From positions 163,037,869 through 163,101,868 of the forward strand of contig NC_084463.1 in assembly GCF_027409185.1 (NCBI RefSeq): a stretch of DNA of 64,000 nt, given 5' to 3'. Positions 10,791 through 21,991 of the stretch are shown here, piece after piece. Every line of letters begins with the position of its first letter. Positions within the stretch are counted from its first letter, which is position 1. Source of the DNA: Cynocephalus volans. Its lineage: Eukaryota > Chordata > Mammalia > Dermoptera > Cynocephalidae. The notes under the pieces were generated by a model. The model did not search any database, was not told the DNA's origin, and saw only the letters and a program-made list of their open reading frames with translations. The position numbers and the translations under genes are program-made.

Positions 10791-11326
10791 CAATTCTTGT
10801 TATTTGCGGTGGTTATGGTTAATAAAGTCACGATGAACACTGACTTAGTGAATACTGAACCACTGCTCCTAGAGAAAATATAGGGTTAGGTTCCTGTGAG
10901 CCTCTGGTCACAACATTTTTATGAACCAGTCAATGAATGACCTTGTTTTTTGTGTTTCTGTTTAAAGACACCTTACTTGATGTATGTTATTGATTTATTA
11001 GCACTGGACTCACAGCCAACAGAGCTATAATTCATGCCTGAATGAAGCTTATCTAACACATATTTCCATAAGGCACAGCACAGCTTCTTGCACTTAGGAA
11101 CACTAGACAGCACTTTAGCACTATGCATGGGGGCCTTGTTGGACCTTGGCTGGGAACGGGCACATTGGGTGACTCATATTCCCCCACCCCCCCGCTCTGC
11201 ACATGCATGCACATGCCTCAAATGACCTCAAATGCACCACAAATATTGATTTTAGGTTTATAAATAAATTTTAGATGGTAAGTGAATTTGCAAATATGGA
11301 ACCCATGAATCATGAAGATCAACTAT
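10788..11326 (+). mobile_element. Tigger-family (Tc1/mariner, pogo) DNA transposon remnant
   Basis: Has the typical opening 'ttgttatttgcggtggttatg', then 'gaatactgaaccactgctcctag', 'aggttcctgtgagcctctggtcacaa' and 'cttatctaacacat'. The end 'aatcatgaagatcaacta' is roughly an inverted copy of the start. Non-coding relic. Confidence 0.7.
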
Positions 11327-11562
11327 ATTCAAATAGAGAAATAATAGTACCTTTCTCATCAGATGGTTGTGAGAATTAAATGATAAGTAAGTACATGTAA
11401 GTGCTTATTTTGTGGCATTGTACATATAGAGCACTCAGTAAATACTAGCCATTATTATTATGTTGGTGGTAGTGGTGGTGGCTGTCCATTGTGGGATCCG
11501 AACCCTTGACCTTGGTGTTGTAACACTGCACTCTAACCAACTGAGATAACCAGCCAGCCCTG
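11327..11562. repeat. MIR 3' part (+) and a CYN SINE (-, 11463-11562)
   Basis: 11335-11460 resembles the MIR tail ('ggttgtgagaattaaatgataa', 'gagcactcagtaaatac'). From 11463 a minus-strand tRNA-Ile SINE follows ('gggatccgaacccttgaccttgg', 'taaccaactgagataaccagcc') between ATTATTATT repeats that may be its TSD. Confidence 0.6.
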
Positions 11563-11834
11563 TTATTATTATTGATCACAAAAGAGCAGGACTCTATTTG
11601 GAATAGGGATCTCTGGAGGCTTTGGACAACTCAGAATCTCTGAGTCCCAAACCTTTCTGAACTCCCTCCCACCACCTTTGTCACAACAGCCAGAAGCCTT
11701 TCACTTGTCACAGGAAACTCCCTCTCCCTTCTGGAAGACGCTGTTTCCCCTCTCATCGAAAGGAGTCCCTTTCAAGAGGAGGCCAATACCTCCCTTCCTG
11801 CTCAGTATTTACAAGGAGAAAGTTCTTTTTAAGA
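11563..11834. other. Intergenic, nothing recognised
   Basis: No open frame of note and no named repeat in these 270 bases. Confidence 0.4.
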
Positions 11835-12235
11835 AAAATAAATAATTTTTTTTCTTTGTACATTTTTATGGGGTACAGTTTGTTGTTTCAATACATGCAT
11901 ATATTATGTAATGATCTAATCAAAATAGTTAGCATATCTTTCTTTTTTTTTTTTTTTTTGTCCTTTTCGTGACCGGCACTCAGCCAGTGAGTGCACTGGC
12001 CAGTCCTATATATAGGATCCGAACCCGCGGCGGGAGCGTCGCAGCGCTCCCAGCACCGCACTCTACCAAGTGCGCCACGGGCTCGGCCCAGCATATCTTT
12101 CAACTAAACATTTATCATTTCTTTTTTTTGGTTATGACATTCAAGATCCTCTTTTCCAGCTATCTTGAAATATACAATACAATATTAATAGCTATTGTCA
12201 CCCTAGAGCACCAGAACTTATTCACACCCCCCACC
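11835..12235 (-). mobile_element. L1 3' end, antisense, interrupted by a CYN SINE
   Basis: Matches the reverse complement of an L1MA/L1PB-like 3' UTR: 'tttgtacatttttatggggtacag', 'acatgcatatattatgtaatgatc', then after the SINE 'aacatttatcatttc' and 'tgtcaccctagagcac'. Confidence 0.7.
11943..12089 (-). mobile_element. CYN SINE dimer, young copy
   Basis: The minus strand reads GGGCCGAGCCCGTGGCGCAC, B-box 'gggttcggatcc', a second partial tRNA unit ('ggccagtgcactcactggctgag'), then an A tail. Flanked by perfect 12-bp duplications AGCATATCTTTC (11931-11942 and 12090-12101). The dimer, high CpG content and intact TSD all point to recent insertion. Confidence 0.9.
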
Positions 12236-12534
12236 CCTCCCTTTCCCTGCCACTGAACCACTATTCTACTCTCTAAGAGAAGGTTCGTTTTTATGCTCTG
12301 AACACAAAACCAAGGATATTAAAATCGTGAGAATTATTAAAATAAAGACGAATAATTGATGAGGATAGGAATAGAATTATATATGCATTATTAGATTAAT
12401 CCTCCTCACCTGTCACTTATAATGTTCAGAAATGTAAATTTGATTTTCAAGTATTTACTATGGACAGCTGGAAAAAAATATTAAGGATTATAAAACCAGC
12501 CTGCTATGGATTTACACTGTTTTGTTTTAATTTC
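12236..12534. other. Intergenic AT-rich, nothing recognised
   Basis: AT-rich sequence with no named repeat or convincing frame. Confidence 0.4.
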
Positions 12535-13000
12535 AATTTTTGTTTATTTTTGGTGGCTGGCTGGCTCCTGAGCCTTTGACCTTGATATTACAAGGCCATG
12601 CTCTAACTGAAAGAAAGTGAGCCAAGACGCTGGTACTGTTCAAGCTTTATTAAAGGAAAAGAATCTGCCGGGCTGTGCCCAAAGTTTGAGGCAGCTCAGG
12701 GCTGCCCTCAAAATGGAAGGCAGCACTAGATGTCGGGGGTGGGAGAGCTTATGTGGACTGGTACGATCAAGGGGAGGCATTATGCTAATGTGGATTGGGG
12801 TGGAGAACTGCGTCCTTGTGGAAGCAAAAGGGGTTTCTGTTTAAGTCATGAGGCTTCTCATAAAGGGAAGCAGGGAGGGGTTTGGTGCTAGAGTGGAAGA
12901 CAAGGCCAGCGGCTATTTTGTGCTTATTGTGTGCACAATGGTGCCGGTCATGTCCAAAATCCATCACTAACCAACTGAGCTAACTGGCCAGCCCTAATTT
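12535..13000 (-). mobile_element. CYN SINE split by a solo LTR
   Basis: The 3' half (12535-12607: 'ggctggctggctcctgagcctttgacc') and 5' half ('ctaaccaactgagctaactggccagccc', from 12967) make one minus-strand tRNA-Ile SINE once the LTR between them is removed. Confidence 0.8.
12608..12966 (-). mobile_element. Solo LTR of an endogenous retrovirus, inserted in a CYN SINE
   Basis: 359 bp that starts TG and ends CA on both strands, flanked by 5-bp duplications CTAAC (12603-12607 and 12967-12971). On the minus strand an AATAAA signal sits near the 3' end ('cctttaataaagcttg'). I do not recognise the family. There are no internal viral genes, so it is a recombined solo LTR. Because it sits inside a dermopteran-type SINE, its insertion must be lineage-specific. 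Confidence 0.82.
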
Positions 13001-13084
13001 TAATTTTTTAAAAAGCATGTTTTTAATTTCAATAAATTCTTAATTGAGCGGAATTGTTCAAAGTCATTTTATAAAGCTTAAAAT

Positions 13085-13477
13085 TTTTTTTATTAAGGTT
13101 TAATATACATGCAGAAAAGTGGGCATACAAATTTATAACTTGATGACTTTTCATGAACTGAACCCCCTGTGTTGTCAGCACTCAGATAAGAAACAGTGGT
13201 ACCAGCACCCTGGGGGGCCCCTTGGACCCACCTAGGCCTAAAATGAAAACACCAAGTTCCTGTGGCAATTCAGAACAACTTGAGCTCTCCCACATTGCTG
13301 GTGGGATTGGAAAATGGTACAACCACTCTGGCAAATAGCTTGGCAGTTAAACGTACAGTCTCATGATGCAGAATCCCACTCCTGGGTATTTACCCAAGGA
13401 AAACTTATGTACACATAAAACCTGTATTCATAATCACCAAAAAGTGGTAAAGGAAAAACTTGTTCCTGTACCCACAC
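13085..13477. mobile_element. L1 fragments, two orientations
   Basis: 13085-13245 resembles antisense L1 ('ttattaaggtttaatatacatgcag'). 13255-13477 reads as sense L1 ORF2 end ('attgctggtgggattggaaaatggta', 'cccactcctgggtatttaccc'). Confidence 0.6.
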
Positions 13478-13492
13478 TTCTGACACTTTTAT

Positions 13493-13673
13493 TTTTTTTA
13501 TTTTTTATTTTTTTTAAAAAGATGACCGGCAAGGGGATCTTAACCCTTGACTTGGTGTTGTCAGCACCACACTCTCTGAAGTGAGTGAACTGGCCATCCC
13601 TATATGGGATCCGAACCCATGGCCTCGGTGTCATCAGCACCACACTCTCCCGAGTGTGCCACGAGCTGGCCCG
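13493..13673 (-). mobile_element. CYN SINE dimer
   Basis: Two tRNA-Ile-derived units on the minus strand, each with 'aacaccaag' or 'gacaccgag' and a B-box-like GGGTTCGGATCC or 'gggttaagatcc', then a T/A-rich tail. Perfect 15-bp TSD TTCTGACACTTTTAT at 13478-13492 and 13674-13688. Confidence 0.92.
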
Positions 13674-14067
13674 TTCTGACACTTTTATATATGGGTTTTT
13701 CACACCAAGCAATTCTCTGCAGATACCAACTGGGTGTCCTACAATTTAATTCAGTTCTGATACTACCTGGAGTTATCTCAGACCCCATAAGTTAAAGGCT
13801 CAGTCCCACAAGATTGCCCCCACTTCAAATGTTAATCTCAAGTACAGGCACCCCAGGTTACCACACTCCTGTGTGACTTGGCTACAAATCAGAGGTTCCC
13901 ACAACCTGCTACTCGGTTTTGATCATTTGCTAGAAATGACTCACAGAACTCAGAGAAACACTTTACTTACATTTACTGGTTTATTATAAAGGATACAGAT
14001 GAACCACAGATGAAGAGGTACATAGGTCAAGGTCTGGAAGAATCCCGAGCTCAAGAGTTTCTGTTTC

Positions 14068-14468
14068 TGTATTAGTCTGTTTCTCTTGCTTATAACAAAA
14101 TGCACAGAACTGGGTAATTTATAAAGAAAATGAAATTTGTTGCTTACAGTTTCTGAGGCTGGGAAGTCCAAAGTCCAGAGAACACATCTTGTGAGAGCCT
14201 TGGTGGTGGTGATAGTGACAGTAGAATATCACATTGCAAAGATGGTGGAGCAGAGACAGCAAGAGACCAACCTCCTCATTCATTCTCATTTTAAGGCCCT
14301 GAGAACCACACCCATGACCACCATTTTTAATGCATTCACTACTGCACGGTCCTACAATCTAATCACCTCTTCAAGGCTCCACCTTTCAATTACCATAATA
14401 GGATTTCCCATCCTCTTAACACTGTAACAGTGGGGACTAAATTTTGGGGGGCCATTCAACCCAAGGCA
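14068..14468 (-). mobile_element. MaLR-like (ERVL) LTR inside the older LTR
   Basis: Starts 'tgtattagtctgtttctc', has 'tgggtaatttataaagaaaatg' and 'tctgaggctgggaagtccaaag', and ends 'ggggggccattcaaccc'. Target duplication is imperfect (GTTTC/GTCCC). Closely related to the copies at 56270 and 63050. Confidence 0.75.
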
Positions 14469-14867
14469 GTCCCCATGGAGTTGGGTGTGTGCCACTCTCC
14501 TGGCACGTGGATGCTCTCTATATCCCATCATTTAGGTTTTTATGGCGGTTCCATTACATAGGTATGATTGATTAAATCTTTGACCATTGAGGATTAACTC
14601 AGTCTCAGCTCCTTTCCCTTCCCTGGAGGTCAGAAAGGAAGGTGGGGCTGAAAGTTCCAACCCTCTAGTCATGCCTTGCCCTTTCTGGTGACCAGATCCC
14701 TCCTGAAGCTATTTAGGGGTCCCAAGCCAATGATCATCTCATTAGCATACAAAAAGACACTCATCACTGCAGAGATTCCAAGGGTCTTGAAAGCTCTTGT
14801 TTTGCAACGTGGGATTAAGACCAAATATTATAACAAAGGATGCTTCTATCAGAGGGAAAACACGGAG

Positions 14868-15138
14868 AGGTTGGCCAATGGGTACAAAATTACGATTAGA
14901 TAGGAGGAATAAGTTCTAATGTACAGTAGGGTGACTATGGTTAACAGTTAATTTTGTATATTACTTAATAGCTAGAGGAGAGGCTTTTGAAATTTTTGCC
15001 ACAAAGAAATGATAAGTGCATGAGGTGATTGATACATTAACTACCCTGACCTGATTATTATGCAACATATATGTGTGTCGAAACATCAGATTGTGTCCCA
15101 TAAGTATGTATAGTTACATTGTGTCAATTAAAAAAAAA
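14868..15138 (+). mobile_element. L1 3' end, sense
   Basis: Follows an L1MA/L1PB-like 3' UTR: 'gggtacaaaattacgattagatagg', 'gtagggtgactatggttaac', 'atgaggtgattgatacat', 'cataagtatgtatagttac', then an A run. Confidence 0.8.
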
Positions 15139-15309
15139 TTTTTTTTTTTTTTTAAAAGATGACCGGTAAGGGGATCTTAACCCTTGACTTGGTGTTGTCA
15201 GCACCACGCTCACCCAGTGAGCGAACCGGCCATCCCTATATGGGATCTGAACCCGTGGCCTTGGTGTTATCAGCACCGCACTCTCCTGAGTGAGCCACAG
15301 GCCGGCCCA
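15139..15309 (-). mobile_element. CYN SINE dimer (left arm of an inverted pair)
   Basis: T-run, then 'gatgaccggtaaggggatc', 'ttgacttggtgttgtcagc', a linker TATATGGGATC, and a second unit ending 'gagccacaggccggccc' on the plus strand. Confidence 0.88.
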
Positions 15310-15334
15310 ATATTTTTTTAAAAGATGCTTTTAT

Positions 15335-15476
15335 GGGCCGAGCCCGTGGCGCACTCAGGAGAGTGCGGTGCTGGGAGCACAGCGACGCTCCTGCCGCGGG
15401 TTCGGATCCTATATAGGAATGGCCGGTGCACTCACTGGCTGAGCGCCGGTCACGAAAAAGACAAAAAAAAAAAAAA
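15335..15476 (+). mobile_element. CYN SINE dimer, young copy (right arm)
   Basis: Starts GGGCCGAGCCCGTGGCGCAC, B box 'gggttcggatcctatata', second partial unit 'tgcactcactggctgagcg', A tail. Perfect 14-bp TSD AAAGATGCTTTTAT (15321-15334 and 15477-15490). Confidence 0.93.
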
Positions 15477-15570
15477 AAAGATGCTTTTATCATCCCTAAC
15501 ACTTAGAAACTAACGAGGATTTTAGGAGCTCTGTGCCAGGAACCAAGGGCAGAGACCAAATATATATTTC

Positions 15571-16205
15571 CAATGGATATGAATAGGTATACAAATTATG
15601 GTATGTCTTTAAATTAGACACTACTCGGCCATCGAAAAGTCACGCATTATACCGAACATGCAGCAACACTAATAAATCTCAAAAGCCGGTATGCTCAGAG
15701 AAGGAAAACAGCCATTAGATACTAAGTACAGTGTGATTCCATTTCTATGACATTCATGAAAAGACAAAAATATAGAGACAGAAATCAGTGGTTGTTATAG
15801 GATGGCAGTGGGAAGAGAGAAGTTGGCTTGGGGTTACCAAATAAAACACAGGTTGCGCAGCTAAACGTGCTAGGTCTGGCAACCCTAGGTTGACTACAAA
15901 GGGGCATGAGGGAACTTTTTGGGATGATGGAAATATTCTATATCTTGATCGTGGTGATGTTTACACAACTGTATACATTTGTCACAAGTCATGAAAGTGT
16001 GAATTTTACTGCATGTAAATTATGCCTCAATAAATTTAACTAAAAAACAAACAGAGAACAAATGCTCAGCTGTAAAGAAAGGCAAAAGTCAAAAAAGGAT
16101 CGTGATGGTAGTTACATGAGTGTGTGTGTGTGCGCGCATATATGAGTGGAACTAACCACTTAAAATGGGTGCATTTTATCATAAGTAAATTATAGCCCAA
16201 TAAAA
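15571..16205 (+). mobile_element. L1 3' UTR, sense
   Basis: Has 'cactactcggccatcg', 'gtgtgattccatttctatgacatt', 'gatcgtggtgatgtttacacaactgt' and 'aaattatgcctcaataaa'. These are landmarks of old L1M 3' ends, and the last block repeats at about 16180. Confidence 0.7.
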
Positions 16206-16880
16206 GTGTGGGGTTTTGGGGGGGGGGTTGGCAGCTGGCCAGTGTGGAGATCCAACCCTTGACCTTGGTGTTATAACAACAAATTGATTTTTAAAAAAGT
16301 AATAGTAGATACATGATAATACTAGTAATACTAGATAAACAGGGTCACTTCATAACGATATGAAATTCAACTCACCAGGAAGATATAACAATTCTAAATA
16401 TTCTAGGTTGGAATGTACCAATAATAAGACCTCAAAATAGGTAAAGCAAAATTGGCAGAACTACAAAGAGAAATAGAGAAATCCCCAACATAAGGGAAGA
16501 TTTTAATACACTTCTTTTAGTAATGTATAGAACAAGCAGTCAAAAAACATACAAAATGGTAAGATTAAGGGCTGGCCGCTGGCTCACTTGGGAGAGTGCG
16601 GTGCTGATAACACCAAGGCCACGGGTTCCGGTCCCTATATAGGGATGGCCGGTTGGCTCTCTTGGGAGAGTGTGGTGCTGACAACACCAAGTTAAGGGTT
16701 AAGATCCCCTTACCGGTCATCTTTAAAAAAAAAAAAAAAGGTAAGATTATTAAAGACTTAAATGACACCACTAACAAATCCTGTCTAATGAACATATATA
16801 GACCACTCCACCTAACAACCAACTGAATGTGCTTGTCAAATCTGCAGTTAACCCTAAGTTAGACAAAGTTATTAATAATG
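16206..16880 (+). mobile_element. L1 ORF2 fragment with two CYN SINEs
   Basis: A minus-strand SINE piece lies at 16215-16280. L1 ORF2-like sense sequence then runs 16285-16557 and 16750-16880 ('gaactacaaagagaaatagag', 'taatgaacatatatagaccactcc'). It is interrupted by a plus-strand CYN dimer at 16568-16739 with 10-bp TSD GGTAAGATTA (16558-16567, 16740-16749). Confidence 0.75.
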
Positions 16881-16886
16881 TAGTGT

Positions 16887-17275
16887 AGAATTTCAACCAG
16901 TGTGTCTTGGCTCTCCTTCAGGCTTTGGGTTGGCCCTGGAGGGCCCTCTTGTCTGGGTCTCTGTGGAGGGTGGCAGAGGGGAGAAAGTTCTAATGGCAAA
17001 CCCTGGGGCCTCCTAGGAAGTGAACCCAGACACCTGGGCTCTCAGCGCCCTTGCAAAGCTCAGAGCAAGTCTAAGGAGAGACTCTCACGCCCAGCATCTC
17101 TTTCAGCAGCAGGTGCACGGCTCACGGCTGCCCTTCATGGACAGGGGCCGTGCTGCTGCTGGAGGTGTCCATAGGCCAGGAACACAAGAATGGCTCAGAG
17201 TCCAAGATATGAAAAATTGAGGCTGGAGAGACTTTGAGGCTGAGCAGAGACTCTTGGCAGAAACAGTAGTTTAAA
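16887..17275. other. Non-repetitive stretch, no gene seen
   Basis: GC-richer than its surroundings, with two short overlapping plus-strand frames of no recognisable content. Unassigned. Confidence 0.4.
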
Positions 17276-17279
17276 ATTT

Positions 17280-18480
17280 TGTTTTTTAATGTTTATCTCC
17301 TTTTTTTGCAAACAATATTTCTTGTATATCTTGATTACCAAAATTATGAAGAGGTCATCATTAAAAAATCTTCATCAGGAATCCTGTATAGTCATTACAA
17401 GCATATATCCACTGTGAAAGAGACATGGGTAGAGAGGAGGTGATGGGAATCTCTAATACACATTCAGTGGAAAAGGGCAAACGTGGTTTGATTAAAATAA
17501 AAACAAAACAACTCTTGTTAAACTAGAAATAGATATGTATTTACTCAGCCCAATAAAGTATAGTTATTCCGAACTGTGATTGTACTTCATACTTACTGAT
17601 TTAAAAAAATTAGAGTTGTTCCCAGAAAAATCAGAAACAAGACACGTGTTCTCAAGCTCTTACTGAACATTGTTCTGGATATTCCAGACAAAGCAATGAG
17701 ACAAGAACAATAAATAGAGTATGATTTTTTTAAAGGCAAGTTTTTGTTATTTACATGAGATCATGACCAATTACGTACAATGTCTAAGAGATCCAACTTA
17801 AAGCCAATTATAATTCATGAGAATAGCTTAATAATCTGGCTAGATGCAAAATAAGTATGTCAGTAGATTTATTTTATATCAACAATAACCAGCTAAAATT
17901 TTTTCAGCATCTGTTACTCTGATAACAAAAATATAAAATACCTAGGGATACATTAGCAGAAATATTCAGGACTTAGTCAAGTTTTAGAATTATCTTTGTC
18001 TTAAGGACTTAAAAATAAACTTGAATAAATGAAGAGGTAAATCATGTTCCTAGATGGGAAAGTAGAATCTTGTAAAGATGTAAATTTTCTCAATTAACTC
18101 TAAGGTTTAAAGCAATTTTAATACAAAACTCATTTTTTATTCTTTTGGAACTTGAGAAAACAATTCTAACATTCATCTGTACCACTAAATGGTTGAAAAT
18201 AGCAAAGAAGTTATCATGCCTTTCTGCATTTCTCAAAATGTCAATAAAGTATGTATAACTTTTATAGTAGAAAAAAAGTTTTTTATAATAGAAAAACTAC
18301 TTTTTAGGAGAAATGCTCTTTAACAACAACAAAAGACAGCTTAATCCCAATACACATTTAAGAGTAGTATAACATTAGCTGAGGCATAAACCTTTCTACC
18401 CAGTCCTTATTAGATTATTGTTACAAACTCAAGTCACTCCACTGGAAAAGACTGACACAGGAATGGAAAAATAGTTCTTT
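17280..18480 (+). mobile_element. Old L1 ORF2 fragment, sense
   Basis: Reads along degraded ORF2: 'gacaagaacaataaatagagt', 'tatcaacaataaccagctaa', 'aaaatacctagggatacat', 'tcatgttcctagatgggaaag'. Many stops. Confidence 0.65.
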
Positions 18481-20022
18481 GAGAAGAAGGTATATGATTT
18501 ACTGTTTTGTCTGGAGAAAAAACAAAGAAACAAATAAACTAGTTATTGTGTTGCAGAACCACAGACCCTGTCTTACCATCTGTGCTGCATGTACTCATTT
18601 ATTTCCAGCCACATGGATTGGAAGGCCCAAGTACCTTTGACTGATTCTAACCGAGTCGAACGCTCGTCATAGTGACCCTTAACCAGGACCCCAGCAGGAC
18701 ATGCTGCATGCTTTCTGTCCTTCAAACTTCTGATTTCACTTAAGTTTTCCTGGGGCACTAATGGTGTCATTGATCATTCCGCTTTTCCCCTCCTTCATGA
18801 TTTTGTCTTTCGTGGGTCACACACGGTTTGGGGATGTCTGACTTTCCTAAGAGCTGGCGTTGAATTTCCACCTCGTGTTTCCAGGAAGCCAGCCTGTATG
18901 AAGTGCCAGGGAAAATATTTTCATGCCTTGAAAAATATACACAGAGGAGTTTCTCTCCCTGAGCTTCAGGGAGATGATGCACTCTTTATGCTCCTGCACA
19001 CGACCTTCTGCCAACCTCCCCATCCAAATTCCGTGGCACCAGACCACTGTCTTCCCTCCACCCCCAGCTCTGAGATCATCAAAGGGGACTCCAACCTCTG
19101 CGTGCCTCTGACCTCCTTTGTCCCAGTCCCGGTGACCTCCTTGGCTTCTCCACCTTAGCCTTCTGCTCCAAGACCGTACTCAGAACCCTGTCACCATTCA
19201 GTGGAGAGGCTCCACTTTAGAGGCAGTCCTCTCTGGCTCCCCACTCTGAGCCATTGTCCCTGGCATTACCCCCACTGCACCTGTTCTTGGGCCTCGGCCA
19301 CACCCAGTGCCCCTCGGCCTCTCTGCTTTCTCTTCCTTCCTCCTCCAGCTTGAGTTCTGTGATCCAACAAGTCACTCTCTTGCCAATATGCTGTCTTCAA
19401 CTTCCTTGTCTTTCCAGCACCTCTCGGCCACACCACACCCCTGGGTGAATCGAGCTGTCCATCTTTTTCATGCCTACACCTGGGTGCTGAAGAACGTCCA
19501 TGGTTTCCTGCCTCAACCAGGCCTTCCTGCTGCTGGAAATCCCATCCGATCCTGGCAAGTGCTGGCTCCTGTCCCCTTCCACTCTCTTCAACATGCCCCG
19601 CCCTTGTCCACTTTCAGCAGAAGGTCTTGTCTCTTTCCTTAAAGAGAAAGCAGCAGCCCTGTGATGGGAACTCCCTCCATGCTCCTGCACCAGCCTGAAT
19701 CCACATCCATCCTTTTATCCTTCCTTCCTGTCTAGTTGGAAGAGGTGTTCTCACCTGTAAAAGATCTCCTCACCTGGGATGCAGGTTATCCCTACCGTCT
19801 CCTGGAGGACTTTCTCCTGCTGGTTAACCACTGTCCCACCTCTCTCTCGACTGGCATTTTCCTTTTAACGGTGAAACATGCACAGGGCTTTACTGTCTAT
19901 CCAAAAAGGACCCCCGCCACCGTACGTTCCCTTCCAGCCACCTAACTCTCTTCTGTCCTTCACACCTCTTTCTCACCTCCTCACCTCCATTAATTTTCTG
20001 AGGTTTTCTTTCTCTTTTTTCT
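18481..20022. other. Intergenic, pyrimidine-rich, unassigned
   Basis: 18900-19990 is CT-rich with patches resembling old LINE (L2/CR1-like) coding sequence, but the match is too weak to call. No open frame with recognisable domains. Confidence 0.35.
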
Positions 20023-20023
20023 T

Positions 20024-20920
20024 TGGTGGCTGGCCGGTACAGAGATGGACCCGGACCCTGGTATCATCAGGACCACGCTCTAACCAAGTGAGCTAACCAG
20101 CCAGGCTTTTATTCAGTGTTGGGAAACTTAATATAAAGAAAAGGGCCTAAGATATATAATGTGCAGAACAATGAATAGTTGTAAAGGGAATATCCATTTA
20201 ACTAACCACCAACCAGGCCAAGAAATAGAACTTCACCAGCTCTCCGAAAGCCGTCTGTCTGTCTTTCTTGCTCTTAGCCCTCTCCTCCTGCCCTACAGGT
20301 GACAAGTCTCCTTGCTTTTTGTTATAGTTTGACACCTTTGTGTCAACTACAAACAATCTTGCTTCACTCTGAGCATCATATGGGTGAGTTGCGCTGCTCA
20401 CGCTCTTCCGTGTCTGGCTTCTTTTGCTCCATATCAGGTTTTGGTTGTTTTAAAAAGCTGTAACTTGTTTATTCTCATTGCTATTTTGAACACCATTACA
20501 AGGATGACCACAACTTATCCATTCCCCTGTAGATGAGCATCTGGATGGTTTCTAGTACTTGGATAATTATGAACAATGCTTTATGAACATTCTTGTACAA
20601 GTCTTCTGGAACACATTTCTCTCTGGTGTATACTAGGAGTGAAATTGCCGGGTTGTAGGGTCTAAGATGCTTCACCCTTACAAGATAATGCCACCAGGGG
20701 TTTATGGAAGTTCCTATTGTACCACATCTTCCCCGTTCTTGGTATTGTCAGACTTTTTAATCTTTGCTAGTCTGGTTGGTATGTCATAAAATTTCCTTGT
20801 GGTTTTAATTTGCATTTCCCTAAGTTCTGATGAGGATGGGCACCTTTTCATATAGGAGTTAACCATTTGGATTTCTCTTTTGTTAAATGACGGTTCAAGT
20901 GTTGGTTCATTTTTCTACAT
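20024..20920 (-). mobile_element. CYN SINE (20024-20105) then antisense L1
   Basis: The SINE reads 'gtggctggccggtacagagatgg...aaccaagtgagctaaccagcc'. From 20110, antisense L1 ORF2 follows: 'gaacattcttgtacaag', 'tagtatgaagtg'-like 'actaggagtgaaattgccgggt', 'ttaatttgcatttccc'. Confidence 0.7.
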
Positions 20921-20962
20921 TGCTATCACTAGTAATAATTTGGGAAGCTAAACAATAACTTC

Positions 20963-21991
20963 TGTAACAATCAGCCCAATATTTCCAGGACTTGATTAAT
21001 AATGGGCAGCTTCCCTAACATTTGTCCCTGCTTCCAATTTAGGACCACAGATCAATAACGAAGCAGCAGGGAAATGCAACATTCTAGAGACATCTTGAAA
21101 AGTTCCAAAGAAACACACACTAGGCTAAAAAATTTACAGTTAAACTGTGGCTCCACAACAGGGTATATTCACTCCTGCATTTTCTCAATAAGTTCTTCCT
21201 TATTTTTTTCTTGCAGCTTTTAGGAAGATTCTCATTGTCTTTAATTTTACTCTGCTGTGTCTCAGAGTGAATTTCTTTTTCTTTTTCTGCTCACTGCTTC
21301 CCAGCCTGCCTTCTCCCACCCAATTTGCAATGATGAAGCAGGGATAAGAAAATTGCAATGAAAACTTCCATTCAAAAATGACAAAAGACACCCAGGAGTC
21401 TTGGTCTGTTGCAGGGATGAAATCCTGCTGGGCAGGCATTGTGAGGTCCCTTTGCTCTTCACAAGACCCTGATTCTGCTGTCTTGGAGGAACCCCTTGCC
21501 TGCTGCTGTTCCCAGTTCCTGGATCTCTTTTGAGAGATAATATATAAACAGACAATGGCCAGACCGTATATGAAAATAGAACTCGGGCCCACAACTTGCA
21601 GTAACTACCCCAGGAAACCAACCCTCTTATCTACAATGAATAGTCCGTGAAGCAGGCTGCTGTATGTGAGATTTTCAGGAAGCAAATATGCACCCATAAC
21701 CAACTACATAGAATACCCCACCTCTAGTTAGCCCACCAACAACCTCCCCCTTTTGTCAAGCCCATACCTGCCCTTTCATCTACTCTAAATCTTTCCCACT
21801 GCTCTGCCTTGCGTTCTACCAAAATGCAAGTGACAGTAGGTGGCTGACTCCCTACCATAGCAAGCTCTGAATAAACAGGCTCTGCTTATTCTCAGTTAGT
21901 CGGTCTTTGTTTATTTCCACACTTTCCACTCACCTCTTTGACTACAATGAGAGTGACCCTCCTGGTGGCCGCAGGTGTTTTCACCCCCACA
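20963..21991 (+). mobile_element. Probable ERV1-type long LTR
   Basis: Starts TGTAACAATCAGCCC, has an AATAAA signal at about 21871 followed by an R/U5-like 'cagttagtcggtctttgtttatttcc', and ends near 'ttcacccccaca'. About 1 kb, no TSD found (ACTTC against GATGT). The family is not named, and the 5' limit is tentative. Confidence 0.45.

Larger units (their letters stand above)
13689..15570 (-). mobile_element. Old ERV LTR (antisense), heavily interrupted
   Basis: 13689-14067, 14469-14860 and 15511-15570 read as one antisense LTR of a common mammalian ERV family: 'gataccaactgggtgtcctac', 'ctcagtcccacaagattgcccccac', 'ttactggtttattataaaggata', and, after the interruptions, 'ggagctctgtgccaggaac'. 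I cannot name the subfamily. The gaps are filled by a MaLR-like LTR, an L1 3' end and two SINEs. Confidence 0.6.
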
